Both the position numbers and the translations under genes were made by a program. This document shows positions 1 through 11,090 of a DNA stretch of 64,000 bases, one piece after another (the first letter of the stretch is position 1; each line of letters begins with the position of its first letter). The notes beneath the pieces are model-generated. The model saw only the letters and a program-made list of their open reading frames with translations. It was not told the origin of the DNA and did not search any database. Source of the DNA: Mangifera indica (lineage: Eukaryota > Streptophyta > Magnoliopsida > Sapindales > Anacardiaceae); NCBI RefSeq assembly GCF_011075055.1, contig NC_058138.1, positions 2,232,001-2,296,000 on the forward strand, written 5' to 3'.

Positions 1-1110
1 AGGTAGAACCCGAGTATATGCCATCAATTACTGAGAGTATGGATAATTTGCACTTAAAGATCCTATTTCAGGTGGTGGAAATTATTCTGGGCCATTTTTT
101 GACAATGTCCCCATTAATCCATTAAGGTGGCTTCCTGATTTTCCTCCACAACCATCAACATCATTAGGTGATACCAGATCGATCTGAGAGGAGAATGGTG
201 CAAAGGTTGGTGATATTTTCCATAATAAAGTACAATTGAAAGATGATGTAAAACAATTTGCCTTACTTAAAGGATTTCAATTCATGGTCAAGAAGTTTGA
301 CAGGACGCGATGGGAATTAAGTGCAAAACTAAAAATTGTGAGTGGTATATACATGCAAACAAGTCCAAAGTCAGTGAAGTGTTTCAAATCAACCATATGA
401 ATCCTACCCACACATGTTCAGTTGATCAAATCATGCCACATTATAGACAAGCTGGGGCCCGAGCTTTAGGTCAATTAATGAGGTCAAAGTTTGTGTTGAT
501 TAATCGAATTTATTAGCCTAAGGAAATAATTGTGGACATCACTGATCGGTATAAAATTGACATTTCATATTCACAGGCGTGGCGGGTAAGAAACTAGGCT
601 ATAAATTCATTGAGGGGCTCACCAGAGAAATCTTTTATGCTCTTACCAGATTATTGCTACAATCTACAACGCATTAATCCGGGCACCATTACTGCTATTG
701 AAACGGACGATGACCATCAATTTAAGAATTTGTTCATGGCATTAGGATCTTCCGTTCGTGCATTCAGAGAATATCTCTAACCTGTTATTTGCATCGATGT
801 TGCCTTCCTTAAAGGTCAATATCTAGGGCATTTATTCATTGCGGTAGCTCTTGATTGTAATAACCAAATATATCTTATTGGTTTTGGTGTCGATAAAAAA
901 GAAGATCACAACACGTGATGTTGGTTTCTCAAGAGGATTAAAGAATGCATCCACGACCTCTTTGAGCTGGCGATAATCTCAGATCGACATCATGTTATGT
1001 ACTTTATAATGGCTGAAGTCTTTCTAGATATCCACCATAGATGTTGTTGTCATCATCTTTTATATAATATGCAGACAAAGTATAAACGAGACTCAAAGGT
1101 AAAGTGGTTA
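1..1110 (+). pseudogene. Decayed Mutator-like (MULE) transposase
   Basis: Conceptual translation across frames gives the usual layout of a plant MuDR-type transposase. There is an N-terminal stretch around 200-310 (VGDIFHNKVQLKDDVKQFAL), then the zinc-binding-like piece CKTKNCEWYIHA near 320-355 in another frame. The start of the DDE transposase domain follows, with ETDDDHQFKNLFMALGSS near 700-750, then VICIDVAFLKGQYLGHLFIA near 785-845 and a WFLKRIKECI segment near 920-950. These pieces are broken by a frameshift near 310 and by stops, including TAA near 778 and TGA near 917. The C-terminal half, with the SWIM zinc finger, is not visible. The left end runs off the window. The family call rests on remembered MULE sequence; no terminal inverted repeats were identified with confidence. 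Confidence 0.75.
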
Positions 1111-2010
1111 AACAAGTATTAAAATGTGCCAAAAAAACACAAAAATCGAAAAAACGAATGTCAAATTTAAAAACTACATGTTGAAAAACCCTAAAATAGA
1201 AAAAAAGGATATAAAATTCAAAAATTACACATCAAAAAACCCTAGATATGGAAAATATCAATTTACCCCCTCAAAATTTTTTTATTACAAATATGTCCAA
1301 TATTTATCCCTTGCCCCCTCAGCAATTTTCTAATCTCTTAGCGCCCCTGCAGTTTCAAAAAAGGAAATTCCTCCCACCCTACGGTATTCATGGCATTAGC
1401 CCACTGTCTCGTGACAAATTTTAGAAACACCCCCGTGAACTAACTGTTCTTCCCTAGCTCCCTAATGTTTTGAAAATGCTACTGCACCCCTTAACCCACG
1501 GTCAAACTCTCGTGACCGTGGGATTCACTATTCCTATGATTGGACTGCTGATCTCTTCGAACGTATTTTTCGACCAAAAATTCATCGTTTTGGTCTCCAA
1601 TTTCAACACAAATCAAATCTACATAGGCTATAACACAAAACCCCTCAAGAAATTCAATGAAAACAACCAAGAATCAAAACATTTTAAACATTGTTTAAAA
1701 TCAAAACTCTAAAGTTTCAAACCGCAAAATCTCACTCAAATCTCAATAATATGAATAATAACTTGATTCAAACAAGATTAGAGAAGATATATTAACCTTC
1801 TTTGCCATTTTTGGTCGATGAAAAACATGAAAATCTCTTCGACCGTGGGATGACAGTGGGAGGGGAATTTTTCTTTGAATTTGCACAGTGGAACCGTGGA
1901 AAATATGAAATTTTCCTTGTTTATAATGGGGCATTTTTCTTAAACCTTATTGTTTTAGGCAATTTCGCTTAAACCCCCTTAATTTTGGCCATTTAATATA
2001 ATTTCCCTAA
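1111..2010. other. Non-coding AT-rich stretch right of the MULE remnant
   Basis: There is no credible gene here. The interval contains A-rich imperfect repeats of a 'CCCTA' phrase around 1120-1270, and a pair of related motifs around CCCACGGTC / GACCGTGGGA at about 1495-1525 and 1840-1855. It could be the non-coding end of the Mutator-like element, but I cannot show a matching inverted repeat on the other side. Confidence 0.4.
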
Positions 2011-2110
2011 GAATAATAGATTTGGGAATTAATTTCTAATTCGTTTTCTTATTTCTAAACATATATATATATATATTTTATAATTTCACTTGTTCCCTGC
2101 AATAGTACAT
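2011..2110. repeat. Short block homologous to the LLG 5' flank at 50090-50200
   Basis: The phrase GGGAATTAATTTCTAATTC and the following TTTATAATTTCA(C/T)TTGTT, then a 'TACAT(C/T)(A/G)AAATA' stretch, recur in the same order at 50100-50185, just upstream of LLG copy 3. A related GGGAATTAATT is at about 25240 upstream of LLG copy 2. The block probably marks the left truncated end of the tandem array, where another unit once continued leftward. Confidence 0.5.
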
Positions 2111-2829
2111 CAAAATAATAGCATGGCCTACTAGATTTTTGGAACTTTAGGGATGCTTGTAATAAATTCTAAAAGAGTTATATCCAGTGTTTTTAAAAGT
2201 AGATAGTTAAACCGGCAGTCAGTTGGGTAAACTCTTTACATAGATATTAGGCCAAAGGACTTATTCCCACCCAAAGTATGTAAAGAGTCTTTGTCATCAA
2301 AGAAGACGAGTCGTCTTCATTTTCTGATGATGACAGCGCCGCATAGTATCAGAAGGGGGACGACTGAAAGAAAGACGCATTAGAGAGGAAGAGACGTTAC
2401 CTACAGATCACAGGAGAAGTTTCTTCGTTGCTGAAAAAATTGAATGTTGTAAATACTTATACTATTTGAACAATATTTGGATGTAAAGTAGAAGACACTA
2501 ATTAAGTAGAAGGAGAAGAAGAAGAAGCATATGCAGAGAAAATAAGTAATATAACAACATTTTAAAGAAAAGAAGTAATTCTATGTATATATAAATATAT
2601 TTAATGCACGTTTAAAATTACAATTATGATTGTAATAATAAGAATGATTGATTACATGGTACTTCAGTTGTATTCTGTTTTTTCTCCCTCTTTCATGGCT
2701 AGGCTTTTCATTTAGCCTTCTGATCCGATATCAGATCTCTTGCAATTCAACACCTATACTAAACACTCAAGACTTTTGTTGCTAATTGTTTTGAATTATT
2801 TAAAAACTGACAACTGTTGAGCCATCTCA
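2111..2829. other. Intergenic, no gene seen
   Basis: No reading frame with recognisable content. It contains a short piece (about 2450-2500) related to the conserved block described at 10915, and a GAA-rich patch near 2505-2530. Confidence 0.4.
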
Positions 2830-3019
2830 TCTTTGTGAAGAAGACACATGAAGACATTTGATTTTCTGTGTATCTTGTGAGTTGAAGCAAGTACAGGAAC
2901 GATATAATAAGAGTTGGATTTTTGTAATACTATATTAAAGGGGTACATTATCATATAATGTCAAAAAAATAATTCTGTTTTCCAAAACATTGCTGGTGAT
3001 GGCTAGGTTGGGCATGAGA

Positions 3020-4308
3020 TTACTTTGTCACTTTCCCGACTCTGGGCTTGAAAAACGCCAAGAGGGTAATGTCCCATTTGCCTAATGTAGTCGAACAAGA
3101 CTGCGGCATAACCTGTTGTTCAACATAAGGGCAAGTGCATTCCTTAAAAGCCTTACAGCAGCTAGCAGCTGCAAACTTTGGTCCTTTGCATTAGGTTGGG
3201 AGGATTAGAGGTGAGCAAAATACTCGAACCAAAACTGGAACTGTCAGGTATCTGGATTTCGGTTCCAGGTAGGAACTGGAACCGACTTACCTTGTGTAAG
3301 TTTCTGCTCCAATTCTTTGAATCCGACAGGTTCCAGTTCCAATCCCGATTCCAGACACTTAAAAACCGCAACCAGGGGTAGGAACCGAATCTAATACACA
3401 ACAAACCAATCCCTCCATCATCAATCCTGGACTATGCTTATTTGACCCATTGAACCACTACAGACCTCCCTTCTTCATCCCCAGAAAATCAAGAAATCAA
3501 AAAATTAGAAGAAGCATGTAAAGATTAAGCACAGTGCCAAGATTGATCTCGCTGGGAGAAGAATGGCATTAAATGGCCTTTGCTTAGCATTAAATGGCAA
3601 GAATAGGAGCATTCACAAGTCTCCTTTATCACTTAAATTCATTACCTTCTAACAAATCGAAAACTTCTTCTTCTACTTTCTGTTACAGAGATAACATAAA
3701 ATGCCCTTTGCTGCTGCTTTTTTCATTCTCTTATTTTCCCTTGGATAAGTTTATCATTTGCTGTCAGAAAGATATTTAATATCACCTCAGTTGCACCAAA
3801 ATTTAAACCTTCAGACCTTAAAAGAGAAAATGGCCTTTTCAAAAATTTTTAGTTGTTGGTTCTAGGTAGGATTCGGACTGTACCCAGAACTGACCATCTC
3901 GGTTCCAAGTAGGAACCTATTTTAAAAGTGACCGGTTCCGGTTCCGGTTCCTAAAATAGGAACCAACAGGTTCAGGTTTCCTGTTTTTTAACAGGGTATT
4001 CGGAACTGCTCACCCCTAGTGAGGATGGTGAAATCCAGAGACTTAAAAGTCCACAGGGCAATCTGCACATTAATAGTGCAGCATATTTAACATCAACATT
4101 ATATTTCTCAATGCACATTCAACTACTAAACATACCATCCTTAGCTTCACCAAGGCTTCTGCCAAATACATCATCTGTATAATCATCCAAAACAGCAATA
4201 CATTCAATCACTACCACATAAAATCACCCAAAAACAAATTAATGTAAACTCAAACACAAATACTAAGAGAATTGAGCACATGCTTCAACTCAACCCCAGC
4301 TCCATCAT
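3020..4308 (-). pseudogene. LORELEI-like GPI-anchored protein pseudogene, copy 1 (hAT-disrupted)
   Basis: This is a minus-strand relic of an LLG/LORELEI family gene. These small secreted GPI-anchored proteins with conserved cysteines chaperone FERONIA-type receptor kinases. The start region (4308 downward) reads ATG ATG then a TGA six codons later, followed by the signal-peptide core CSILLVF. A second exon piece (about 4225-4135) encodes VLDDYTDDVFGRSLGEAK. The cysteine-rich exon (below 3206) reads CKGPKFAAASCCKAFKEC followed by CPYV, then loses about 15 bases that the other copies keep (the INDPTTGC segment) and goes out of frame. A stop also precedes the first CKGP. An 813-bp hAT-like element interrupts the same exon. 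The shared terminal stop (3020-3022) follows a VTK-type ending, earlier than in typical LLGs. It is clearly non-functional; the family call rests on the CKGPK...CC.AFKE.C.Y pattern. Confidence 0.8.
3206..4018. mobile_element. Non-autonomous hAT-like element 1 (813 bp)
   Basis: The ends are inverted repeats: TAGAGGTGAGCA at the left and TGCTCACCCCTA at the right. They are flanked by 8-bp duplications, GGGAGGAT (3198-3205) and GTGAGGAT (4019-4026), which match at seven of eight positions. The subterminal zones are packed with direct and inverted copies of GGTTCC/GGAACC. There is no transposase ORF. The TIR starting TAG and the 8-bp TSD are typical of hAT elements. The other two LLG copies show that the site is empty without it. 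Confidence 0.85.
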
Positions 4309-5514
4309 GAGTGAAATAATTTTTGTTGTTTATTATGCATTCATACCCATGAATTTATTTATATATGAGTCTTACTTCTATTACAAGCAAGTGATAACCT
4401 GTTTATACAAAGAAAATTAATAATTAACTGATAACTTAAATAAGGAAAATTTATAATTTGTATTGATTTCAAATGAATTTACATTCCATCATAGAACAAA
4501 ATATTTATACTAATTGAACAATATTTGAATGTAAAATACTTTTTTCATTCTTCAGTGGCTTGATTCCCCTTTACCATAATCACAATATACTTTGTTTACA
4601 TTCATATCAGAATATTGCAATGAAAATCCAGGGGAAAACAGAGCACCGAATCGTAGCACAAAGAGATCAAAAGGTACATAAACCAATTTTACACATTTTG
4701 GTGTAGTATTAGCTTACTAAAGATTCTCTTTGCAAATTTTATTGTTTATGTTTCATCAATATCATAAATGGGTGATTTGATTTCTTTCAGTCTGGCAAGG
4801 CAGCAGGCTGACAACTAGTTAACAGAGGAGCTCGACACAGTTATAGGTGCATTTGGGTACCAAATTCCCCTCACTCTAAGGGTCTACCTAATTTGTGATG
4901 CTTGTAAAATTACTTGGTTGTTGAACATCAAATAAGTTCAAAGTCTTCAAATTTTACTACTCTCAAGTTGTCCTCGACTTGTAATAGAGAAAGCTGATCT
5001 ATATGCAAGTGGAGTTGTTATTTGGAGCTGCTAATTGGCATCAAAGCAACTATATCAAGAAATGCAGGAAAAAATAATGTGAATGTACGATGAGTATTAT
5101 ACATACTTTCTGGATATCATGCTGACATTATTAAACTAAGTTATTTGAGTATTGATGGTGCTTGGGCAATGAGAAAAGAAGGTGATGAATGAGTTTTGTG
5201 ATGAACGAAGTTAAATGTATGGTGCATCATACTTCTGCCATTGACAGGAAGGTAATTTCTGATGATTTTCGGCTAGAGATCATACAATCTATCAAACAAG
5301 TCAGTATAAGCTCTGGTTAGAGTCTCGTGTTTTCTAGAGCTGTTCAAGTAAAATATATTTATTTTACAATTTTCATTATATGTTTAACAAAAGAGTAGGA
5401 ATCAGAAGCACAACATCAATCAGCACAAGCTTTCTTCCGAGAAGATTTCTTCACCAAGTTTATACAATGTTAGCATTTCCTACTTATATTTAATGGCACA
5501 CATTTCTTATTATT
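4309..5514. other. Intergenic between LLG1 and the NLR1 upstream region
   Basis: No gene seen. Positions 4495-4660 carry one copy of the conserved block described at 10915, followed by a region similar to 30450-30500 ('GGCAAGG...ACCAGAGGAG'-like). This sequence belongs to the duplicated unit. Confidence 0.4.
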
Positions 5515-5830
5515 CACTACAACAAATTTCATAAAAGGCAAAGACAATTTCTGCCCAAAAAGTCAATTGTAATAAAAGATCATATTGTCACAAAAGACAC
5601 ATTACCAAAGGATAATACCCACACAAAAAAAGCGTCTTTAATAACCAATTATTGTGGACGAACTTTTGTTTTGTCATAAAACGATATAAATTTTGGGATG
5701 AAATATTTTCTCTATAAAGAACTTGATTTCGTCCTAAATAATTTTATTTTGTCCCGAAAAGAACACATTTAGGGACAAAATATTTTGTAAAAGGATACAC
5801 ATTTGGGGACGAATTAGTATATAATTTTTT
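5515..5830. mobile_element. CACTA (En/Spm)-type terminal fragment
   Basis: The segment opens with CACTACAACAAATTTCATAA, the typical terminus of plant CACTA elements. It continues with several copies in both orientations of a GGGACGAA / GGGACAAAAT / TTCGTCC motif, as expected of subterminal repeats. No matching TAGTG end was found before NLR1, and unit 2 has no counterpart upstream of NLR2. This looks like one end of an insertion that arose or survived only in unit 1. Confidence 0.55.
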
Positions 5831-6378
5831 CACTCTTAGTATCCAAATTGTAATCTGCAATATTTGTTGTTATTACTAATTCTTTATCTTTTTAATAATA
5901 AATCATCACAGTTTTCACAATATTTGTTGCTATATATAGTTAATGTTTATTTTAAGTTTTATCCTAATACCTTTCAAAATTTTATCCTAATACAACATAA
6001 ATTAATTTGTGAGGGAAATTGTTTTTTCTTTTAATTGATCAAATTTATCTCATGCATAGGCTTGTGAAATCAGTAAATCATGTAAGTACTTTTAGAATAA
6101 AAATAAGATCTCTAAAACACTTTAGTGATTATAGAAGAAAAGAATATTTAGCTTGAGTTGAGGGCAAAGCTGTTTGGAATTAAAGCAAAGAATGAAGGAA
6201 AGAATAGCCTTTTCAATGATAATAGAACCAAAGAAGCCTTGAGTCCCAAGGCATCTTCTATAAGAAATCTTTGTACTTTAATGCCTTTCTCTTTTCTCTT
6301 TCAATTGCTTGATGCTGTAATTCTTTTCCTTAGTGTTACAACAGATTCTTAATTTCGTTATCAGGAAAAGAATATCTT

Positions 6379-6386
6379 TATAAGAG
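6379..6386 (+). promoter_or_regulatory. Candidate TATA box of NLR1
   Basis: TATAAGAG lies 102 bases before the NLR1 ATG. The paralog NLR2 has TATAAGAT 104 bases before its ATG. Both are followed by a related CATTCTCTT/CTCT(A/T)TCC-rich leader. Conserved spacing between diverged copies supports a core promoter. Confidence 0.5.
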
Positions 6387-6480
6387 GTGAATTACTGGCC
6401 ATTCACTCTCTTTCCTACATTTTATCCATCATTTTTCTCTCATCATCTTTCAACAATCGAAAACAAAGAAAATTAAGAAC

Positions 6481-9400
6481 ATGGAAATTTGTGTTTCAAC
6501 TGTCAGTTCAATTGCGGGCAACATTTCCAACCGCCTGTTTGATGCAGCAGGCCATCATACTGGTTACCTGCTTAACTACAATGACAACATCGAAGGATTA
6601 AGAAAGCAAGTTCAGAGACTCGAGGCTATCAGAGGCGACATACAAGTGAAGATTGGTGCTGCTAAAAGAAACAACGAAATTATTTTACTGGCCATCCAAA
6701 ATTGGATATCAGAAGTTGATAATGTCTCTGCAGAAGCTATAAAGTTTTTGGAAGATGAAAGCAATGCGAACAAGATGTGCTTCAGAGGGTGGTGCATCAA
6801 TCCCAGATTGCACTACCGGTTCAGCAAGGTGGCAAAGCAGAAGATAGCAGAGATCACTCAGCTCCAAGAAGATGGAAAATTCCAAACTCTATCTCAGCCT
6901 GCTCCTCCTCCTTCAGGCATTATCTCTCCAACTGTGGGATTTTCTGGAATTTTCAAATCCAGAGAATCAATCAAGAATGAAATTATGGAGGCCTTGAAAG
7001 ATGACAAGGTCAGCATAACTGGAATATGTGGGATGGGGTGTGTGGGTAAGACCACACTAGTGAAACAAGTCAGCATACTAGCCAAAAAGAAAAAGTTGTT
7101 TGATTCAATAGTTATGGTGGTTGAGTCCCAAGCCCCAAATATCATGAATATTCAAAGAGAAATTGCTCACATGCTGGATCTGAAATCATTATCTGATTGT
7201 CCTGAATCAGCAAGAGCAAGTTCTCTATGGGAGAGAATTAAGGAGGAAAAACGAATCCTCATAATATTGGATGATATTTGGAGAAGAATTCAATTGGAGG
7301 AGATTGGCATTCCTTTTGGGAAGGATCATGGAGGTTGTAAGATCGTGCTTACCTCTCGAAGGAAAAATGTATGCGATCAAATGGGCTGTGACAAGACATT
7401 TACTGTTGGAACTTTGACAAAACAGGAGTCATGGGCGCTATTCAAGGAGCTTGTTGGAATGGATGTTGAAAATTCTATTATAAGCTCAATCGCAAGAGAA
7501 GTAACTGCTGAATGTGATGGTCTGCCGATTGCAATCGTGACTGTAGCCAGGGCACTGAAGAATAGGGACATGTATGAGTGGCGTGATGCCTTACAACAAC
7601 TTAAAAGTTCAACATCAACAAACATTGAAGGAATGCATGAAAATGTAATTTTATCCTTGGAGTTGAGTTACAATTTTCTTGAAAGTGCGGCAAAATCTGT
7701 CTTCTTATTTTGCTCTGTATTTCCTGAAGATTTCGTAATTCCTATTGAAGTCTTAGTAAGATACGGAACAGGATTGAGATGGTTCAAAGACTTGGGACAA
7801 TTGAGGATATTAGAGTGAGAACACATGCTATTGTAAGTAACCTTATCTCTTCTTTTCTATTGATTAGGCAAGAATTTGGGGAAGAATTTGGGGAAGAATG
7901 TGGTGAGAAATCTGTCAAAATGCATGATGTAGTTCGTGATGTTGCACATATCATAGCACCTAAACACAATTATACATTCTTAGTGAAAGCTGGTACTAGT
8001 TTGAAAGAGTGGCCATAAAGAGATACATTTGAAGATCTCATGTATCTCATTGATGTTAAATGATATTAAAGAAGTACCAGGTGCGATAGAATGCCCAAAG
8101 TTGTAGTCGTTACTATTGCAACGAAATTCCAAATTGGTTGTCCCTAACAATTTCTTTCAAGGCATGAAAAATCTTGGAGTTCTAGATTTAAGTGAAACTC
8201 AATTATCGTCATTGCCTGAGTCACTTTCCTTTCTTGTAAACATTAGAACTTTGTATCTTAATGGTTGCGAATTGGGTGACTTATCTATAATTGGAGATCT
8301 AAGCAAACTAGAAATTTTTAACCTTTGTGGTTCTAACTTTAGGGAGATCCCTATATCGTTTAACCGATTAACTCATCTAAGACTATTAGATTTGAACTAC
8401 TGTAATGAGTTGACACGAATACCGCCTGGTGTCATATCCTCTCTTTGTAAATTAGAGGAGTTGTACGTTTTGGAAAGTTTTAGGCCTTGGGATTTAGAAG
8501 GAGATGGGGGAGATTCAAGAAGCAATGTGAAGCTTTCTGAGTTACAATTCTTGTCTAGAATAACTAGTTTGCAAATTATTATCCCAACCTGAATTTCTTA
8601 GTTGATAATGATGTGCCATTCAAAAACTTATCAAGCTTTACAATAATAATAGGTGCTCCAACAGATTATGAAAAAGAAATTTTTATGTTATCTTCAAGGG
8701 AGTATTCACGAAAGTTGATGATCTCATAAAATGATGAGGTTATGATTTCAAGATTATTTGATTGTTTGAAGAATTTGGTAATTGAAAGAACAGAGTATCT
8801 ACATATTATAGGTTTGGACAACATCTTTCATGATCTAGTAAATAAAGGACTGAATGAACTGAAGTGTTTAGCAGTGCTTAATCAGAAGGTAACATTTCTT
8901 GTAAATATTTTGGAATGTTCATCAGATTTAAGTTTCCACAAGTTAGAGTTTCTACAAATTATTGGCAATCCCAACTTGGTTGAAATATGTCATGGTGAAC
9001 CCTCAGTCCAGTCCTTCAATAAGTTCAAAAATTTGGCTGTTAATGGGTGCGACAGGTTGTTGAATATTGTTCCAAGTAATTTGTTATGGAACTTTCAAAG
9101 TCTTGAATATTTGAGTCTAGATTGGTGTAATTCAGTGGTATATATATTTGATTGTAAAGAGGCTAAGGTGGTAGATGGAGAAACAAAGATGCTCTCATCA
9201 TTAAAGAATCTACAATTGTATGATCTAGCAAATATGACACATATATGGATGGGTGACACTCAATTCATAAACCTATGCAACTTGAAGAGACTAACTTTGC
9301 ATAAATGCCCAAAGTTAATCAACTTGTTTTCACAAGCTTTATTGCAAAGTCTTGTTTGTTTGGAAGATATAAGGATAGAATATTGTGACAGTTTAGAGGA

Positions 9401-10275
9401 GATTTTCATAATGAAAAAAGAAGGGGAATTAATACTACCGAAGAAAGATCTCACCACAACCTTATCTAGTTTGGAAAACTTATGTTCAATATATATATCT
9501 GATTGCTCCAAATTGAAAAAACTATTCACCCCCTCCATAGTCAAAAGCCTTGTAAAGCTTGGAACACTTATAATAGTTGGATGCTCAACACTGGAAGAAA
9601 TAATTACAAATGAGGAAGCATCATCATCATCAATAGAAAGGATTGTGTTTCCTAGTTTGTCCTGCTTAAGACTTTTTAGTCTAAACAACCTAGGTTGTTT
9701 TAGCTCAAGTTCATATTCAATCGAATTCCCAGTTTTGGAGTCAATTTTCATCAGTAATTGTCCACGTATGAAGATCTTTGGTAATGGAAAACAACTAACA
9801 CCAAAGCTCAACAAAGTTGAGACATATATTCCCACTTACGAAGAACGATAGATGGGTAACCTTAACTCTACAATCCAACAATTGTTTGAAGAACAACAGG
9901 TATGTGAAGTAATTAATTGTTGATTGTAAACAATTGTAAATATTTTTTTTAATAAATTGTATTGGAAAATTAATAATTTAGACATGATAATAGATATGGT
10001 TATTTTGTTAGAGAAATAATAAATAATGGAAAAATGTGAATTGTTTTGCAGGAGAAAATTAGAAGACAACAAGTAAATGGTATGAATGATTTATGTTTCA
10101 CTAAATCAATAACAAATTATTATTCTTGTTTCAGTAGTCATATTTTATATTAATTTAATGACTAACAATATCTAAACGCACCCGACAATTATCTTTACAG
10201 TTCATAAAGGCCGGAGATGAAGAAGAAGAAGAAGAAGAGGAAGGAGAAGTAAAAGCAGAAGAAGAAGAAGGATGA
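6481..10275 (+). pseudogene. CC-NBS-LRR (RPS5 / At4g27190-like) pseudogene, NLR1
   Basis: This is an intracellular immune receptor relic, closely similar to NLR2 along its whole length. The first 445 codons are open: an N-terminal coiled-coil region with LLNYNDNIEGLRKQVQ, P-loop GMGCVGKTT near residue 184 (the second conserved glycine position is Cys; NLR2 has Gly), kinase-2 ILIILDDIW, CKIVLTSRR and CDGLPIAIV. Compared with NLR2, the lesions are: loss of one G in a G-run at about 7796; TAA at 8016; a 2-base loss near 8045; TAG at 8104; loss of one C near 8585; TAA at 8727; and TAG at 9849. LRR segments remain readable at 8116-8592 and 8742-9851. A candidate last exon (10201-10275, after TTTACAG) encodes a glutamate-rich tail ending EEEEG. 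A CAACAA|GTAAAT donor at about 10070 would join it in frame. Confidence 0.9.
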
Positions 10276-10531
10276 AATACTTCAACTCAAAAATTAAGCC
10301 TTGCTTTCAGCTCCACATGAACGACATTTTTGTACTTGGCTACTGAATTCCCTAACTCTTGCTCTTATAGCTCTAATGGCTATTTAATTTGTCATACTGA
10401 TGCAGTTCTATTGTTTTTGTGATAGAAAATTGAGGTAAAAACAAGCTTGAAAACAGGTATGTAACAAATTGACATTTATGTTTTCTCATTAGTACATTAT
10501 TTGTAAGCTCAAATGACATAAATGCTTGAAT

Positions 10532-10790
10532 CTAGAAGAAATAATCATGAATGAGAAAGGAGAAAAGGCCGCTACTTGCATCAACAGAGAAGATGGTGTT
10601 CCTAGCTTAACTGAGATGAAACTTGCTTTGTTTCAGCCGACGATCTGGCAGATGCAATACTAGCAGCCTTACCTTCAGCAACCACTATGTCTGTCTTCCT
10701 CAAGGAACATCTGCGATGACGATGACAATAAATTTGTGAGATCTCGTTTGAGAATTCATGATGATGCCACTGTCTTGGGATAGTGTGATA
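10532..10790 (+). pseudogene. Chimeric scrap: NLR LRR fragment joined to ferrochelatase last exon
   Basis: Positions 10532-10641 translate as an LRR segment of the NLR type, beginning EEIIMNEKGEKAA and ending in SLTEMKLALFQ. This resembles the LEEIITNEEASS...FPSL segment of NLR2. It runs directly into DLADAILAALPSATTMS, the C-terminal exon of a ferrochelatase, at 10642. Unit 2 has the same LRR piece joined instead to an earlier ferrochelatase exon. Unit 1 therefore lost 1000 bases between two GATC tetranucleotides (equivalents of 30750 and 31750). Neither part is functional. Confidence 0.75.
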
Positions 10791-10914
10791 ATTTTCCCTT
10801 CCATGGCTTTAGTTTTGGCTTTATTCAAAAGTAGTATTTTGAGGAGGGGATGATACAAAAAGTGAACAAGCTATCCACATGAACCAGGATTAGTGTAGCA
10901 AAGGCTTTGAGTAT

Positions 10915-11090
10915 TTTAAATATTTATACTATTTGAACAATAATTGGATGTAAAATGCTTTTTTTCATTCTTCAGTGGCTTGATTCCCCCTTGCCATAAT
11001 CACAAAATACTTGGTTTAGATTGATATCAGAAAATTTTAATGGAAAATCCAGAGGATAACAGAGCATGGAATTGTAGCTTGAGATGAGCA
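10915..11090. repeat. Conserved non-coding block, one of about five copies
   Basis: A recurring stretch starts near 'AAATATTTATACTATTTGAACAA', passes through TTCAGTGGCTTGATTCC and ends near AAAATCCAGGGGAAAACAGAGC. Copies are at about 4495-4660, 10915-11090, 30130-30290 and 32016-32175. A shorter one is at 25250-25290, and only the opening part occurs at 2450-2490. Two copies sit immediately upstream of ferrochelatase exon sets, so it may be old 5'-flanking or intron sequence of the ferrochelatase gene. No coding potential. Confidence 0.55.

Noticed and set aside
3178..3404. Overlapping frames rich in Trp/Asn on both strands
   Set aside because: They come from the palindromic GGTTCC/GGAACC subterminal repeats of hAT-like element 1.
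9260..9835. 191-codon minus-strand open frame inside NLR1
   Set aside because: It is antisense to LRR coding sequence; the plus-strand homology to NLR2 explains it.
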